This document shows positions 1-6,070 of a stretch of DNA of 7,736 bases, piece by piece. The DNA comes from JARRKU01 sp050288425 (lineage in GTDB: Bacteria; Desulfobacterota; Desulfobacteria; Desulfobacterales; Desulfosarcinaceae), in contig JBNKDU010000175.1 of assembly GCA_050288425.1 (NCBI GenBank), forward strand, positions 1 through 7,736. Reading direction: 5' to 3'. Positions within the stretch are counted from its first letter, which is position 1, and each line of letters starts with the position of its first letter. Both the position numbers and the translations under genes were made by a program. The notes under the pieces were generated by a model. The model saw nothing but the letters and a program-made list of their open reading frames with translations. It was not told the origin of the DNA and ran no database searches.

Positions 1-266
1 TTGACCCCAACGTTGCAAAAGTCGGAGGGCTTCAGAGCCAAGGCGCCAAGGGCGCAGCCGTAGTCAATCTACTGCAAGCCCTTGGCAACGCCGTTACTTA
101 CGTCCTCCGACTTTCCCGAAGGGGAAAAAAGATGGCATATAATCGACCCGATCCTACAGTGGACCTGGGGTTGATTGTTGACAGTAGCTCCAAACCTGAC
201 CTTTGTTCAACGCCCATGACGGCTTATTCACCTTTTGCCATCTTTTTTATGCAACGCTGGGGTCAA
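1..266. repeat. Structured non-coding element with terminal inverted repeats (MITE-like)
   Basis: No convincing gene lies in this stretch. The outer ends are inverted repeats: 1-17 pairs with 250-266 with a single mismatch (base 10 against 257), and the end reads TTGACCCCAACGTTGC. Inside are two more arms. The first is a perfect 11-base inverted repeat, 18-28 with 104-114, enclosing a 9-base one (45-53 with 78-86, GCCAAGGGC) that continues as 4-base and 3-base stems (54-57/72-75 and 61-63/69-71). The second is a perfect 13-base inverted repeat, 125-137 with 236-248 (AAAAAAGATGGCA), enclosing 141-149 with 168-176 (one G-U pair). Together these would fold as a three-way junction. The left end coincides with base 1 of the window, so the true boundary and any target duplication cannot be seen. 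It could be a non-autonomous transposable element, an element moved by a REP-type transposase, or a structured RNA. No transposase gene is present nearby. Confidence 0.65.
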
Positions 267-273
267 CATTTAA

Positions 274-302
274 TTGAGCTTGCTCGTCATTTTGTTTATG
301 GT
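274..302 (+). promoter_or_regulatory. Possible sigma70-type promoter for lolA-nadA
   Basis: A TTGAGC hexamer (274-279) is followed after 17 bases by TATGGT (297-302), which matches four of six positions of the -10 consensus. Transcription would start near 309, about 50 bases before the lolA start. It lies just outside the inverted-repeat element that ends at 266, so the element would sit upstream of the promoter and not inside the transcript. This is a pattern match in a short AT-rich spacer and is not strong. Confidence 0.3.
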
Positions 303-314
303 TGGCAGGCAGAC

Positions 315-332
315 GGTCCCGGCAGCGGGACC
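315..332 (+). other. Perfect hairpin in the lolA leader
   Basis: GGTCCCG (315-321) and CGGGACC (326-332) form a perfect 7-base stem with a GCAG loop. It lies between the proposed promoter and the lolA ribosome binding site (AGGAGA, 345-350). There is no following T-run, so it is not a classical terminator. It could stabilise the 5' end of the transcript, or be a small protein-binding site. Confidence 0.4.
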
Positions 333-357
333 CAATACGCGTGCAGGAGAGAGGCGC

Positions 358-1026
358 ATGAAAAAGTATCTGTATCGACTCGTTATCGTCCTGGCCCTGG
401 CGGCGGGCGTGGCCCCGGCCGCATGGGCGGCGACCCAGGCGCCGCAACTGGACAAGATCATCGACGGCATCGAAAAGCGCTACGCAGGCAACGGCTTCGC
501 CGCCCGATTCTTTCAGGAATCCATGCTCAAGGCCATGCAGATCAGCGACACCGCCGAAGGGAGCCTGACCGTCAAGCGGCCCGGCAAGATGCGCTGGGAA
601 TATACCCTCCCGGACCCCCAGATCATCATGAGCGACGGCGCGAACCTGTGGATATACCGGCCCAAAGACCATCAGGTGATGGTGGGCAAGGCGCCCGATT
701 TTTTCAGCGCGGGCAAGGGCGCCGGTTTCCTGGCCGATATCCGGCAGATCCGGAGCAGCTTCCAGGTGGACCTGCAGCCGGCCCAGAGCCCGGAATATTA
801 CCGCCTGCAACTGCTGCCCAAGTCGCCCACGCCGGAGCTGGCCCGCGTGCTGCTCTCGGTGTCCAGGGCCACCTTCCAGGTGGACCAGGTGGTCACATTC
901 AACGCCTATGGCGACGAGACCCGGATCGTGCTCAGCGAATACCGGTTCAACCTCAACCCCAACGACTCCCTGTTCACCTTCGAGCCCCCCGAGGGCGTCG
1001 ACGTGGTGCAGATCGACCAGCCGTGA
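358..1026 (+). CDS. lolA: Outer-membrane lipoprotein carrier protein LolA
   Basis: A 222-residue periplasmic chaperone. In the Lol pathway LolA takes lipoproteins from the inner-membrane LolCDE complex and carries them to the outer membrane. The N-terminus is a clear Sec signal peptide: MKKYLYR, then a hydrophobic run, with likely cleavage after AWA at residue 24. The mature part has the family pattern: a GSLTVKRPGKMRWEY block at 68-82, then a segment like PDPQIIMSDGANLWIYRP (85-102), and near the end the F-x-F-x-PPEGVDVV block (206-217). The ATG at 358 is chosen because AGGAGA ends 7 bases before it and the signal peptide starts there; the reading frame is open back to 274, but that extension resembles nothing and lacks a ribosome site. 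nadA follows after 17 bases, so co-transcription is likely. No lolB or lolCDE gene is in the window. LolA is a sequence-divergent family, so the call rests on the combined pattern, which is good. Confidence 0.9.
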   Translation: MKKYLYRLVIVLALAAGVAPAAWAATQAPQLDKIIDGIEKRYAGNGFAARFFQESMLKAMQISDTAEGSLTVKRPGKMRWEYTLPDPQIIMSDGANLWIYRPKDHQVMVGKAPDFFSAGKGAGFLADIRQIRSSFQVDLQPAQSPEYYRLQLLPKSPTPELARVLLSVSRATFQVDQVVTFNAYGDETRIVLSEYRFNLNPNDSLFTFEPPEGVDVVQIDQP

Positions 1027-1043
1027 TTGCCGGAGAAGAGAAG

Positions 1044-1940
1044 ATGCAAGACAGAATCAAAGCCCTGGCCAAGGAACGCAACGCCATCATCCTGGCGCAC
1101 AACTACCAACCCCCCGAAATTCAGGACCTGGCCGACATGTGCGGCGACTCCCTCGAGCTGAGCCGCAAGGCCGCCCGGACCGATGCCGACGTCATCGTCT
1201 TCTGCGGCGTGCACTTCATGGCCGAGACCGCCTCGATTCTCTCCCCGGACAAGAAAGTACTTCTGCCCCGCATGGACGCCGGCTGCCTGATGTCCGACAT
1301 GATCACGGCCGAGGCCCTGAAGATCAAGATCGACAGCCTGCCGCCCATGCCCGTGGTGACCTACGTCAACTCCACGGCCGACGTCAAGGCCCTCTCCACG
1401 GTATGCTGCACCTCCGCCAATGTGGTCCAGGTGGTCAACAGCCTGGATGCCGAGGAGATGCTGCTGACCCCCGACCGCAACCTGGCCATGTACGCCCAGG
1501 CCAAGACCGGGAAGAAGATTCACATCTGGGAGGGCTACTGCCCCACCCATGAATGGCTCACAAAGGAAGATGTGGAAAAGGCGCGGGCCGAGCATCCCGG
1601 CGCGGTCTTCCTGGCCCATCCCGAATGCCGTCCCGAGATCGTGGCCATGGCCGATGTGGTGGCCAGCACCTCGGGCATGCTGCGCCACGTGGCCCAGGCC
1701 CCGGAAGAGGAATTCATCATCGGAACGGAGATGGGCATCCTGCATCCCATGGCCAAGGGCGCGCCGGACAAGAAGCTCTACCCGGCCTCGCGCAAGATGG
1801 TCTGCAAGAACATGAAACGCATCGGCCTGGACGATGTGCTCCGCAGCCTGGAAGAACTTTCCGGAGAGATCAAGGTTCCCGAAGAGATCCGCATTCCCGC
1901 CCTGAAGGCCGTACAGGCGATGATCGACATGAAGATATAA
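1044..1940 (+). CDS. nadA: Quinolinate synthase NadA
   Basis: A 298-residue cytoplasmic [4Fe-4S] enzyme that condenses iminoaspartate with dihydroxyacetone phosphate to give quinolinate, the de novo NAD precursor. Family motifs run in order: AHNYQPPEIQDLADMCGDS (18-36), CGVHFMAET (54-62), GCLMSDM (80-86), YVNSTADVKALS (107-118), IWEGYCPTHEW (161-171), HPECRPEIV (192-200), STSGM (208-212), and GTEMGILHPM (227-236). The three expected cluster ligands are present: Cys81, Cys166 and Cys254 (in VCKNMK). The length matches the compact about 300-residue form of the family. The start at 1044 has GGAG at 1032-1035, eight bases upstream. The frame stays open back to 132, but that part runs through lolA in another frame and is not coding. 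nadB and nadC, the usual pathway partners, are not in the window. Spacing suggests expression from the lolA promoter. Confidence 0.97.
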   Translation: MQDRIKALAKERNAIILAHNYQPPEIQDLADMCGDSLELSRKAARTDADVIVFCGVHFMAETASILSPDKKVLLPRMDAGCLMSDMITAEALKIKIDSLPPMPVVTYVNSTADVKALSTVCCTSANVVQVVNSLDAEEMLLTPDRNLAMYAQAKTGKKIHIWEGYCPTHEWLTKEDVEKARAEHPGAVFLAHPECRPEIVAMADVVASTSGMLRHVAQAPEEEFIIGTEMGILHPMAKGAPDKKLYPASRKMVCKNMKRIGLDDVLRSLEELSGEIKVPEEIRIPALKAVQAMIDMKI

Positions 1941-1973
1941 AGGGGTATGCGGCGGCCCGCCGCGCGAGCCCCT
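1941..1973. terminator. Hairpin between convergent nadA and the LysE-family gene
   Basis: AGGGG (1941-1945) pairs with CCCCT (1969-1973). Inside it, GCGGCG (1949-1954) pairs perfectly with CGCCGC (1958-1963) around a three-base loop. It starts immediately after the nadA stop and overlaps the stop codon of the opposing gene. Neither strand has a proper run of Ts, although on the minus strand the stem is followed by TTTATATCTTC. It is likely a shared, weak or factor-assisted terminator for both converging transcripts. Confidence 0.45.
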
Positions 1974-2580
1974 ACCTTCCCGACAGGGCCAGCTTCAACG
2001 CCAGGCCGGCGAAAACCGTCCCGGCCATGTAGTTGAGAAATTTCCGCGCGGCGGCCGAGTTGCGCAGACGCTCGCCGATGGCCCCCGCCAGCAGGCTCAC
2101 CCCGCCGAACACCAGGATGGTGGCGGCGATGAACAGGGCCCCCAGCACCATGATCTGCGGTATCACGGCGCCTTTGGCCGGGTCGATGAATTGCGGCAAA
2201 AAGGCGAGAAAGAAGATGGAGACCTTGGGGTTGGTGACGTTCATGACGATGCCGCGCATATAGAGCCGGCGCTTGCGCACCGCCTCCACCTGCAATTCGG
2301 CGTCCGAACCGCCGCCGGAGCGGAAGGCCTGCCAGGCCAGGTAGAAGAGGTATCCCGCCCCCAGGATTTTCAGCACGTGAAAGGCGACGGCCGAGGTCTT
2401 GATCACGGCGGCCAGGCCCAGGGCCACGGCCGAGGTATGGACGAGAAGGCCGGTGCACAGGCCCAGGGTGACCATCAGCCCGGCCAGCCGGCCGTTCTGG
2501 GCCGCCTGGGTCAGCACGAAGATGTTGTCCGGCCCCGGCGCCAGGGCCAGTAGGATCGATGAGGTGAAAAAGAGTATCAT
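1972..2580 (-). CDS. LysE/RhtB-family amino-acid exporter
   Basis: A 202-residue inner-membrane protein of the LysE/RhtB superfamily, whose members export amino acids such as lysine, threonine, homoserine or leucine. The sequence is almost all hydrophobic segments, about six. It has the hallmark APGPDN motif at residues 14-19 of the first segment, the GYLFYLAWQAF stretch at 76-86, and the NVTNPKVSIFFLAFLPQF block at 114-131. The substrate cannot be read from sequence. The ATG at 2580 gives the canonical N-terminus (MILFFTSSILLALAPGPDN). No Shine-Dalgarno precedes it, and a possible promoter ends only eight bases upstream, so the message may be nearly leaderless. A GTG at 2640 opens the same frame 20 codons earlier, but it directly abuts an AGGAG sequence with no spacing and adds a hydrophilic leader absent from the family. 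It converges with nadA and lies downstream of the kinase gene, with a 208-base repeat-bearing gap. Confidence 0.9.
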   Translation of the reverse strand: MILFFTSSILLALAPGPDNIFVLTQAAQNGRLAGLMVTLGLCTGLLVHTSAVALGLAAVIKTSAVAFHVLKILGAGYLFYLAWQAFRSGGGSDAELQVEAVRKRRLYMRGIVMNVTNPKVSIFFLAFLPQFIDPAKGAVIPQIMVLGALFIAATILVFGGVSLLAGAIGERLRNSAAARKFLNYMAGTVFAGLALKLALSGR

Positions 2581-2588
2581 GGGGTCGG

Positions 2589-2618
2589 TATTTAGTTGGA
2601 TTCGGGGGTGTTCGTCAA
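2589..2618 (-). promoter_or_regulatory. Possible promoter directly upstream of the LysE-family gene
   Basis: On the minus strand TTGACG (2618-2613, five of six consensus positions) is followed after 18 bases by TAAATA (2594-2589, weak). The start codon begins nine bases past the -10 hexamer, which would give a leaderless or nearly leaderless transcript. That fits the absence of a ribosome binding site before the ATG. The weak -10 keeps this tentative. Confidence 0.3.
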
Positions 2619-2653
2619 CATCGATTCGGTGTTTTACCACCTCCTGAACCGTA

Positions 2654-2727
2654 GGGCCGGCCTCTGCGCCGGCCGTAGCGGTGACCTGACGCGCTTTCCA
2701 TACCGGCGGGCACGGAGGCCCGCCCTG
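2654..2727. repeat. Inverted pair of REP-like palindromes
   Basis: Two related GC-rich palindromes face each other in the 208-base gap between the kinase and exporter genes. The first has GGCCGGC (2655-2661) and GCCGGCC (2668-2674) around a six-base loop. The second has GGCGGGC (2705-2711) and GCCCGCC (2718-2724), also with a six-base loop. Read on the minus strand, the second (CAGGGCGGGCCTCCGTGCCC) is clearly the same sequence family as the first on the plus strand (TAGGGCCGGCCTCTGCGCC). An inverted pair with a short linker is the arrangement of bacterial REP/BIME elements. On the kinase transcript the palindromes lie about 65-135 bases past the stop codon and could act as a 3' stabiliser or transcription barrier. 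The rest of the gap shows no gene. Confidence 0.7.
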
Positions 2728-2788
2728 CGAAGACCGTTTACGTGCCCAGGAACCCGGACAAGGGCCGCGGCGTTGGTGGTTTTTTGTG

Positions 2789-5062
2789 CTAGGTCTCGGC
2801 CGGATCGAGGGGGGTCGGCAGCCAGGCGGAGAGCTTCTCCTTGAGAACCTTGGGGTTCACCGGTTTGGCGATGTAATCGTTCATGCCGGCTTCGAGGCAC
2901 TTTTCGCGGTCGCCCTTCATGGCGTTGGCGGTCATGGCCAGGATGGGCAGCCGGGCGAGCTCGCCCCCTGCGGCGCGGATGGCGCGGGTGGCCTCGTACC
3001 CGTCCATTTCGGGCATCTGGATATCCATGAGAACCAGGTCGTAGACATTTCGCTGCACCGCGTCCACCGCCGCCTTGCCGTCGTCGGCCACGTCGGCGGC
3101 CAGTCCCATTTTGCGCAGGTGGATCAGGGCCACCTTCTGGTTGACCACGTTGTCCTCCACCAGCAGGATGCGGCAGTTCCGGCATGCCTTTTCCATCAGG
3201 GTATGCCGCGTGATGATCGGCCGTTCCTCCGGGGTCGCGGCCTCGTTCCGGCTGGTATCGAACACGGCGACGATGGCGTTGAACATCTGGGACTGTCTGA
3301 TGGGTTTGGTCAGGTAGGCGGCATATCCGGCCTTGCGTGCCCGGGCGGCGTCCCCGCGCACCCCCCGGGAGGTCAGCAACACCAGGGGGATCTCCTTGAG
3401 CAGGGGATGGCCCGAAATGGTGCGGCCCAGGGTTTCCCCGTCCATGTGGGGCATCATCATATCCACGATCACCATGTCGTAGGGCCGGTCCTGCCTGGCC
3501 GCCTCCACCAGCAGGTCCATGGCCTTCCAGCCGCTTTCCGCGACGGTGGGCACGCACTTCCACGAACGCAGGTAGAGCTCCATGACCTTGCGGTTGGTTT
3601 CGTTGTCATCCACGGCCAGAATGCGCTTGCCCTGGATATCGGTGCTGTGCATCCCACTCTTCTGCATTGCCCTGGCCCGGGGCTGCTTGTCCAGGCGCGC
3701 CGTGAACCAGAAGGTGGAGCCCTCCCCCTCGGCGCTCTCCACGCCCACATGGCCGTGCATGAGGTCCACCATGCGCTTGCAGATGGCCAGCCCCAGTCCG
3801 GTGCCGCCGTATTGCCGGGTGGTGGAGCTGTCCACCTGGGAAAAAGACTTGAACAGGCGGTCCAGCCGGTCGGCCGGGATGCCGATGCCGGTGTCCTTGA
3901 CCGCGAACCGGATCTCCACCTGGGTTTCCGTTTCGTGCTCCAGGCGGGCTTCGATGGAAACCTCCCCGGATTCGGTGAATTTGATGGCATTGGCGGCCAG
4001 GTTGAGCAGCACCTGGCGCAATCGGCCGGGGTCGCCCTTGAGGAGCGAGGGCACGGAGGGATGGAGGAAGCAATTGAAATCCAGTTTCTTGTCGTCGGCC
4101 TTGAAGGCCATCATCTCCGCGATCTCGTCGAAGGTCAGCCGCAGGTCGAAATCGATATGTTCGAATTCGAGTTTGCCCGCCTCGATCTTGGAAAAGTCGA
4201 GGATGTCGTTGATGATGGCCAGCAACGCATCGGCGCTGAGCTGGACGGTCCTGGCATATTCGAGCTGCTCCTCGTCCAGTTCGGTCTGCAGCAGCAGGCT
4301 GGTCATGCCCATGACGCCGTTCATGGGGGTCCGGATCTCGTGGCTCATGTTGGCCAGGAAATCGCCCTTGGCCTGGTTGGCCGCCTCGGCGGCCTCCTTG
4401 GCCCGGCGGAGCTGATCCTTGGCATGGGCACGCACATATTCGTAAATCATGGCCATGACGATCACCGCCGCCAGGGAGCCCATCAGTCGCTGCTCGAAGG
4501 CGGGCGGATATTCGGCGGTGACGAAGGGCAATCCGGGAAAAAGAAACGGCAAAACGCACAGGGCGCTGAAGACCACCAGGGTCACCGCCCCGCGCCGCAG
4601 GCCCTGGGCGAACAGGGTCAGGGTGGGAAAGAAATAGAGCCACAGGGGACCTGTGTTGTCCACCCCGCCGGTATAAAGCAGGTACAACAACAGGGCCGCC
4701 ATGAGATAGAGCATGTGGGCCGTGGCCCGTTTGCTGTTGGCGCTGATCCGCAGGTAGCCGATATTGCAACTGACGAGGACATCCGCCGCCAGCAGGACCA
4801 GGGCATTGAAGGTCTGGCCGGCCACGAGGCTGAGAATGGAGAACACGGTCAACAGAAGGACGGCCGCGCCGTTGAAGACGATGGCGCCGAGAACGGCCCC
4901 GCGGTCATCCGGCTCGTGGGGAACCAGGGCGACGATCCTGTCCACCGGCGAAGGGGTCGCCGGGGTGTCGCCCGATGCCGGATATTCGTTCTCGAAGTCC
5001 GACGGCCGGTAGGTGGCGGGGGAAGTGGCCTTTGCCGGCTCATCCTGGCGCACGGGGCCCAT
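2789..5062 (-). CDS. Membrane-bound hybrid sensor histidine kinase with two receiver domains
   Basis: A 757-residue phosphorelay kinase. Residues 1-55 are a polar, proline-rich cytoplasmic tail. About 56-210 hold several hydrophobic segments (near 57-81, 84-105, 113-131, 138-152, 158-180, 193-209) with only short loops, so there is no large periplasmic sensor. A short coiled stretch (210-232) leads to the HisKA domain, with phospho-acceptor His241 in FLANMSHEIRTPMNGV. The ATPase domain has the N box around Asn354 and Asn358, DTGIGIP at 390-396 and GGTGLGL at 419-425. Receiver 1 (about 479-600) has Asp485/486, acceptor Asp534, Thr564 and Lys586. Receiver 2 (about 630-750) has Glu636/Asp637, acceptor Asp680, Thr711 and Lys733. 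All key residues are intact in both receivers. No Hpt domain follows, so a separate Hpt protein is expected if a relay exists. The start at 5062 has GGAG seven bases upstream (5070-5073). No response regulator is adjacent; the signal is unknown. Confidence 0.95.
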   Translation of the reverse strand: MGPVRQDEPAKATSPATYRPSDFENEYPASGDTPATPSPVDRIVALVPHEPDDRGAVLGAIVFNGAAVLLLTVFSILSLVAGQTFNALVLLAADVLVSCNIGYLRISANSKRATAHMLYLMAALLLYLLYTGGVDNTGPLWLYFFPTLTLFAQGLRRGAVTLVVFSALCVLPFLFPGLPFVTAEYPPAFEQRLMGSLAAVIVMAMIYEYVRAHAKDQLRRAKEAAEAANQAKGDFLANMSHEIRTPMNGVMGMTSLLLQTELDEEQLEYARTVQLSADALLAIINDILDFSKIEAGKLEFEHIDFDLRLTFDEIAEMMAFKADDKKLDFNCFLHPSVPSLLKGDPGRLRQVLLNLAANAIKFTESGEVSIEARLEHETETQVEIRFAVKDTGIGIPADRLDRLFKSFSQVDSSTTRQYGGTGLGLAICKRMVDLMHGHVGVESAEGEGSTFWFTARLDKQPRARAMQKSGMHSTDIQGKRILAVDDNETNRKVMELYLRSWKCVPTVAESGWKAMDLLVEAARQDRPYDMVIVDMMMPHMDGETLGRTISGHPLLKEIPLVLLTSRGVRGDAARARKAGYAAYLTKPIRQSQMFNAIVAVFDTSRNEAATPEERPIITRHTLMEKACRNCRILLVEDNVVNQKVALIHLRKMGLAADVADDGKAAVDAVQRNVYDLVLMDIQMPEMDGYEATRAIRAAGGELARLPILAMTANAMKGDREKCLEAGMNDYIAKPVNPKVLKEKLSAWLPTPLDPAET

Positions 5063-5141
5063 CTTTCATCTCCATCCTTGGCGCTGGATATGCGATTCCG
5101 ATTTCAACGGAGCTCCACCCGCCGCAGATCCAATTCAGTAC

Positions 5142-5165
5142 AGGGTAACGATTTCAAAGGGTAAC
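5142..5165. repeat. Short direct repeat upstream of the kinase gene
   Basis: AGGGTAAC occurs at 5142-5149 and again at 5158-5165, sixteen bases apart, about 80-100 bases before the kinase start codon. On the coding strand each reads GTTACCCT. Spacing near one and a half helical turns would suit a regulator site, but two 8-base copies can arise by chance. I see no convincing -35/-10 pair around it. Confidence 0.25.
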
Positions 5166-5317
5166 AGACCATTACGCTTTTTATCGGCCGCGGCCGTTTA
5201 AGCTTTAGGCAAAAGGAGGGTGCGTTTCCCCGGAAAGCGGAGAGAAATTGAAGGTGAACGGCGGGAATGGGCAACCGGGCGGCCGTCAGGTGCGAAAACG
5301 TATGCCCGGCCGCCGAG
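5166..5317. other. Rest of the kinase/cytochrome spacer: palindromes, no gene seen
   Basis: The 255-base gap 5063-5317 contains no supportable gene. Apart from the direct repeat, it holds a perfect 12-base palindrome CGGCCGCGGCCG (5185-5196) and an 8-base inverted repeat, GGCGGCCG (5278-5285) with CGGCCGCC (5307-5314), just past the cytochrome stop codon. The latter could help end or protect the cytochrome transcript, but no T-run follows it on the minus strand. An AGGAGG sequence at 5214-5219 on the plus strand leads to no credible reading frame. The kinase promoter presumably lies in this gap, but I cannot place it. Confidence 0.4.
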
Positions 5318-6043
5318 TCACAAGGTCTTCAGATAGGCGATGAGGGCGTCCACCTCTTCCTCTTTCAGGTAATCGAAGGACGGCATCTCTTTAAAGGGGG
5401 TTTTGAACTGCTTGCGCAGGTTCTCCTCGTTCATGGGCCAGCCGCTGGTGGGCATGGCGGGCATCTGGAACATGCCCTGGAGGCCGGGGCCGACTTTCTT
5501 GTCCCGGCTGTCGGTAAAATGGCAGACGCTGCAGCGGGTCTGAAACAATTCGGCGCCGGCGCCGATATCGGCCGCAGGCGCCACGGCCGCGGTCGTCTGT
5601 TGGGCGGGGACGCTTTTGGAACCGTACACCAGTTCGCCGCCGAAATACCCCAGCCCCACCACGCAGACCAGCCCCATGAGGTGCAGCAGCAGGCGGCCGG
5701 CATTGGGCCGGGTGCGGCTTCCCCCCCGGTAGAGGGTGGCCAGCAACAGGAGGAACAATACCCCGGCCAGCACGATCTTGATGCGGATAGGCATCAGGGT
5801 GGCGCCGCCGTAATAGTGTCTCCAGTCCAGGTACCCCAGCGCCGCCGTGGGAACCAGGGCGATCAGGGCCAGCACGGTGCAGTGGTGGGCGGTCTGGGCG
5901 AAGTCCTGGCGTCCGGAGATATAGCCCGCCGCCAGGAAGAAGAAACTGGATATGGCCAGCCCCACCGGCAGATGGGTCAGGACCGGATGCAGGGGATGAT
6001 GGTAACCGAGTTGGGCCAGCAATGCATACAATTGCGCGGCCAT
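5318..6043 (-). CDS. DUF2231-type membrane protein fused to a class I cytochrome c
   Basis: A 241-residue electron-transfer protein, function not established. The N-terminal half has four hydrophobic segments (about 24-42, 53-71, 88-105, 117-136). It begins with HPLHPVLTHLPVGL (17-30), the histidine-rich signature of DUF2231-type membrane domains, in which such histidines have been suggested to bind heme. A low-complexity Ala/Thr linker (147-160) leads to a monoheme cytochrome c domain: CSVCH at 171-175 supplies the covalent heme site and proximal ligand His175. KKVGPGLQG (182-190) and Met220 in EMPSF supply the usual loop and sixth ligand. Heme attachment requires the domain to face the periplasm. 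An AGGAAGG sequence (6048-6054) lies four bases before the ATG. The yebC stop is only 27 bases upstream, so co-transcription is likely. Partner proteins, such as an oxidase or reductase, are not in the window. Confidence 0.85.
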   Translation of the reverse strand: MAAQLYALLAQLGYHHPLHPVLTHLPVGLAISSFFFLAAGYISGRQDFAQTAHHCTVLALIALVPTAALGYLDWRHYYGGATLMPIRIKIVLAGVLFLLLLATLYRGGSRTRPNAGRLLLHLMGLVCVVGLGYFGGELVYGSKSVPAQQTTAAVAPAADIGAGAELFQTRCSVCHFTDSRDKKVGPGLQGMFQMPAMPTSGWPMNEENLRKQFKTPFKEMPSFDYLKEEEVDALIAYLKTL

Positions 6044-6070
6044 GTCACCTTCCTTTCCTTACGGTCCGGA

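Noticed and set aside
1..120. 3' end of a minus-strand gene
   Set aside because: The reverse frames contain stops (for example TAG at 61-63 complement reading) and the sequence is dominated by paired stems. A decayed gene remnant cannot be excluded but is not supported.
274..357. An earlier lolA start at ATG 274
   Set aside because: The signal peptide begins at 358, where a well-spaced AGGAGA is present; the extra 28 residues would precede a signal peptide.
132..1043. A 5' extension of the nadA reading frame back to ATG 132, giving a 602-residue protein
   Set aside because: The extension reads lolA out of frame and the inverted-repeat element. It is Arg/Gly/Pro-rich shadow sequence, and NadA is complete from 1044 with its own ribosome site.
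2596..2844. An 82-codon plus-strand frame over the REP-like pair
   Set aside because: Arg-rich translation of palindromic repeats, no ribosome site, and it runs into the kinase gene antisense.
2786..5164. A 792-codon plus-strand open frame opposite the kinase
   Set aside because: It is the antisense of the kinase, rich in His, Gly and Gln as expected of GC-rich shadow frames, with no recognisable domain.
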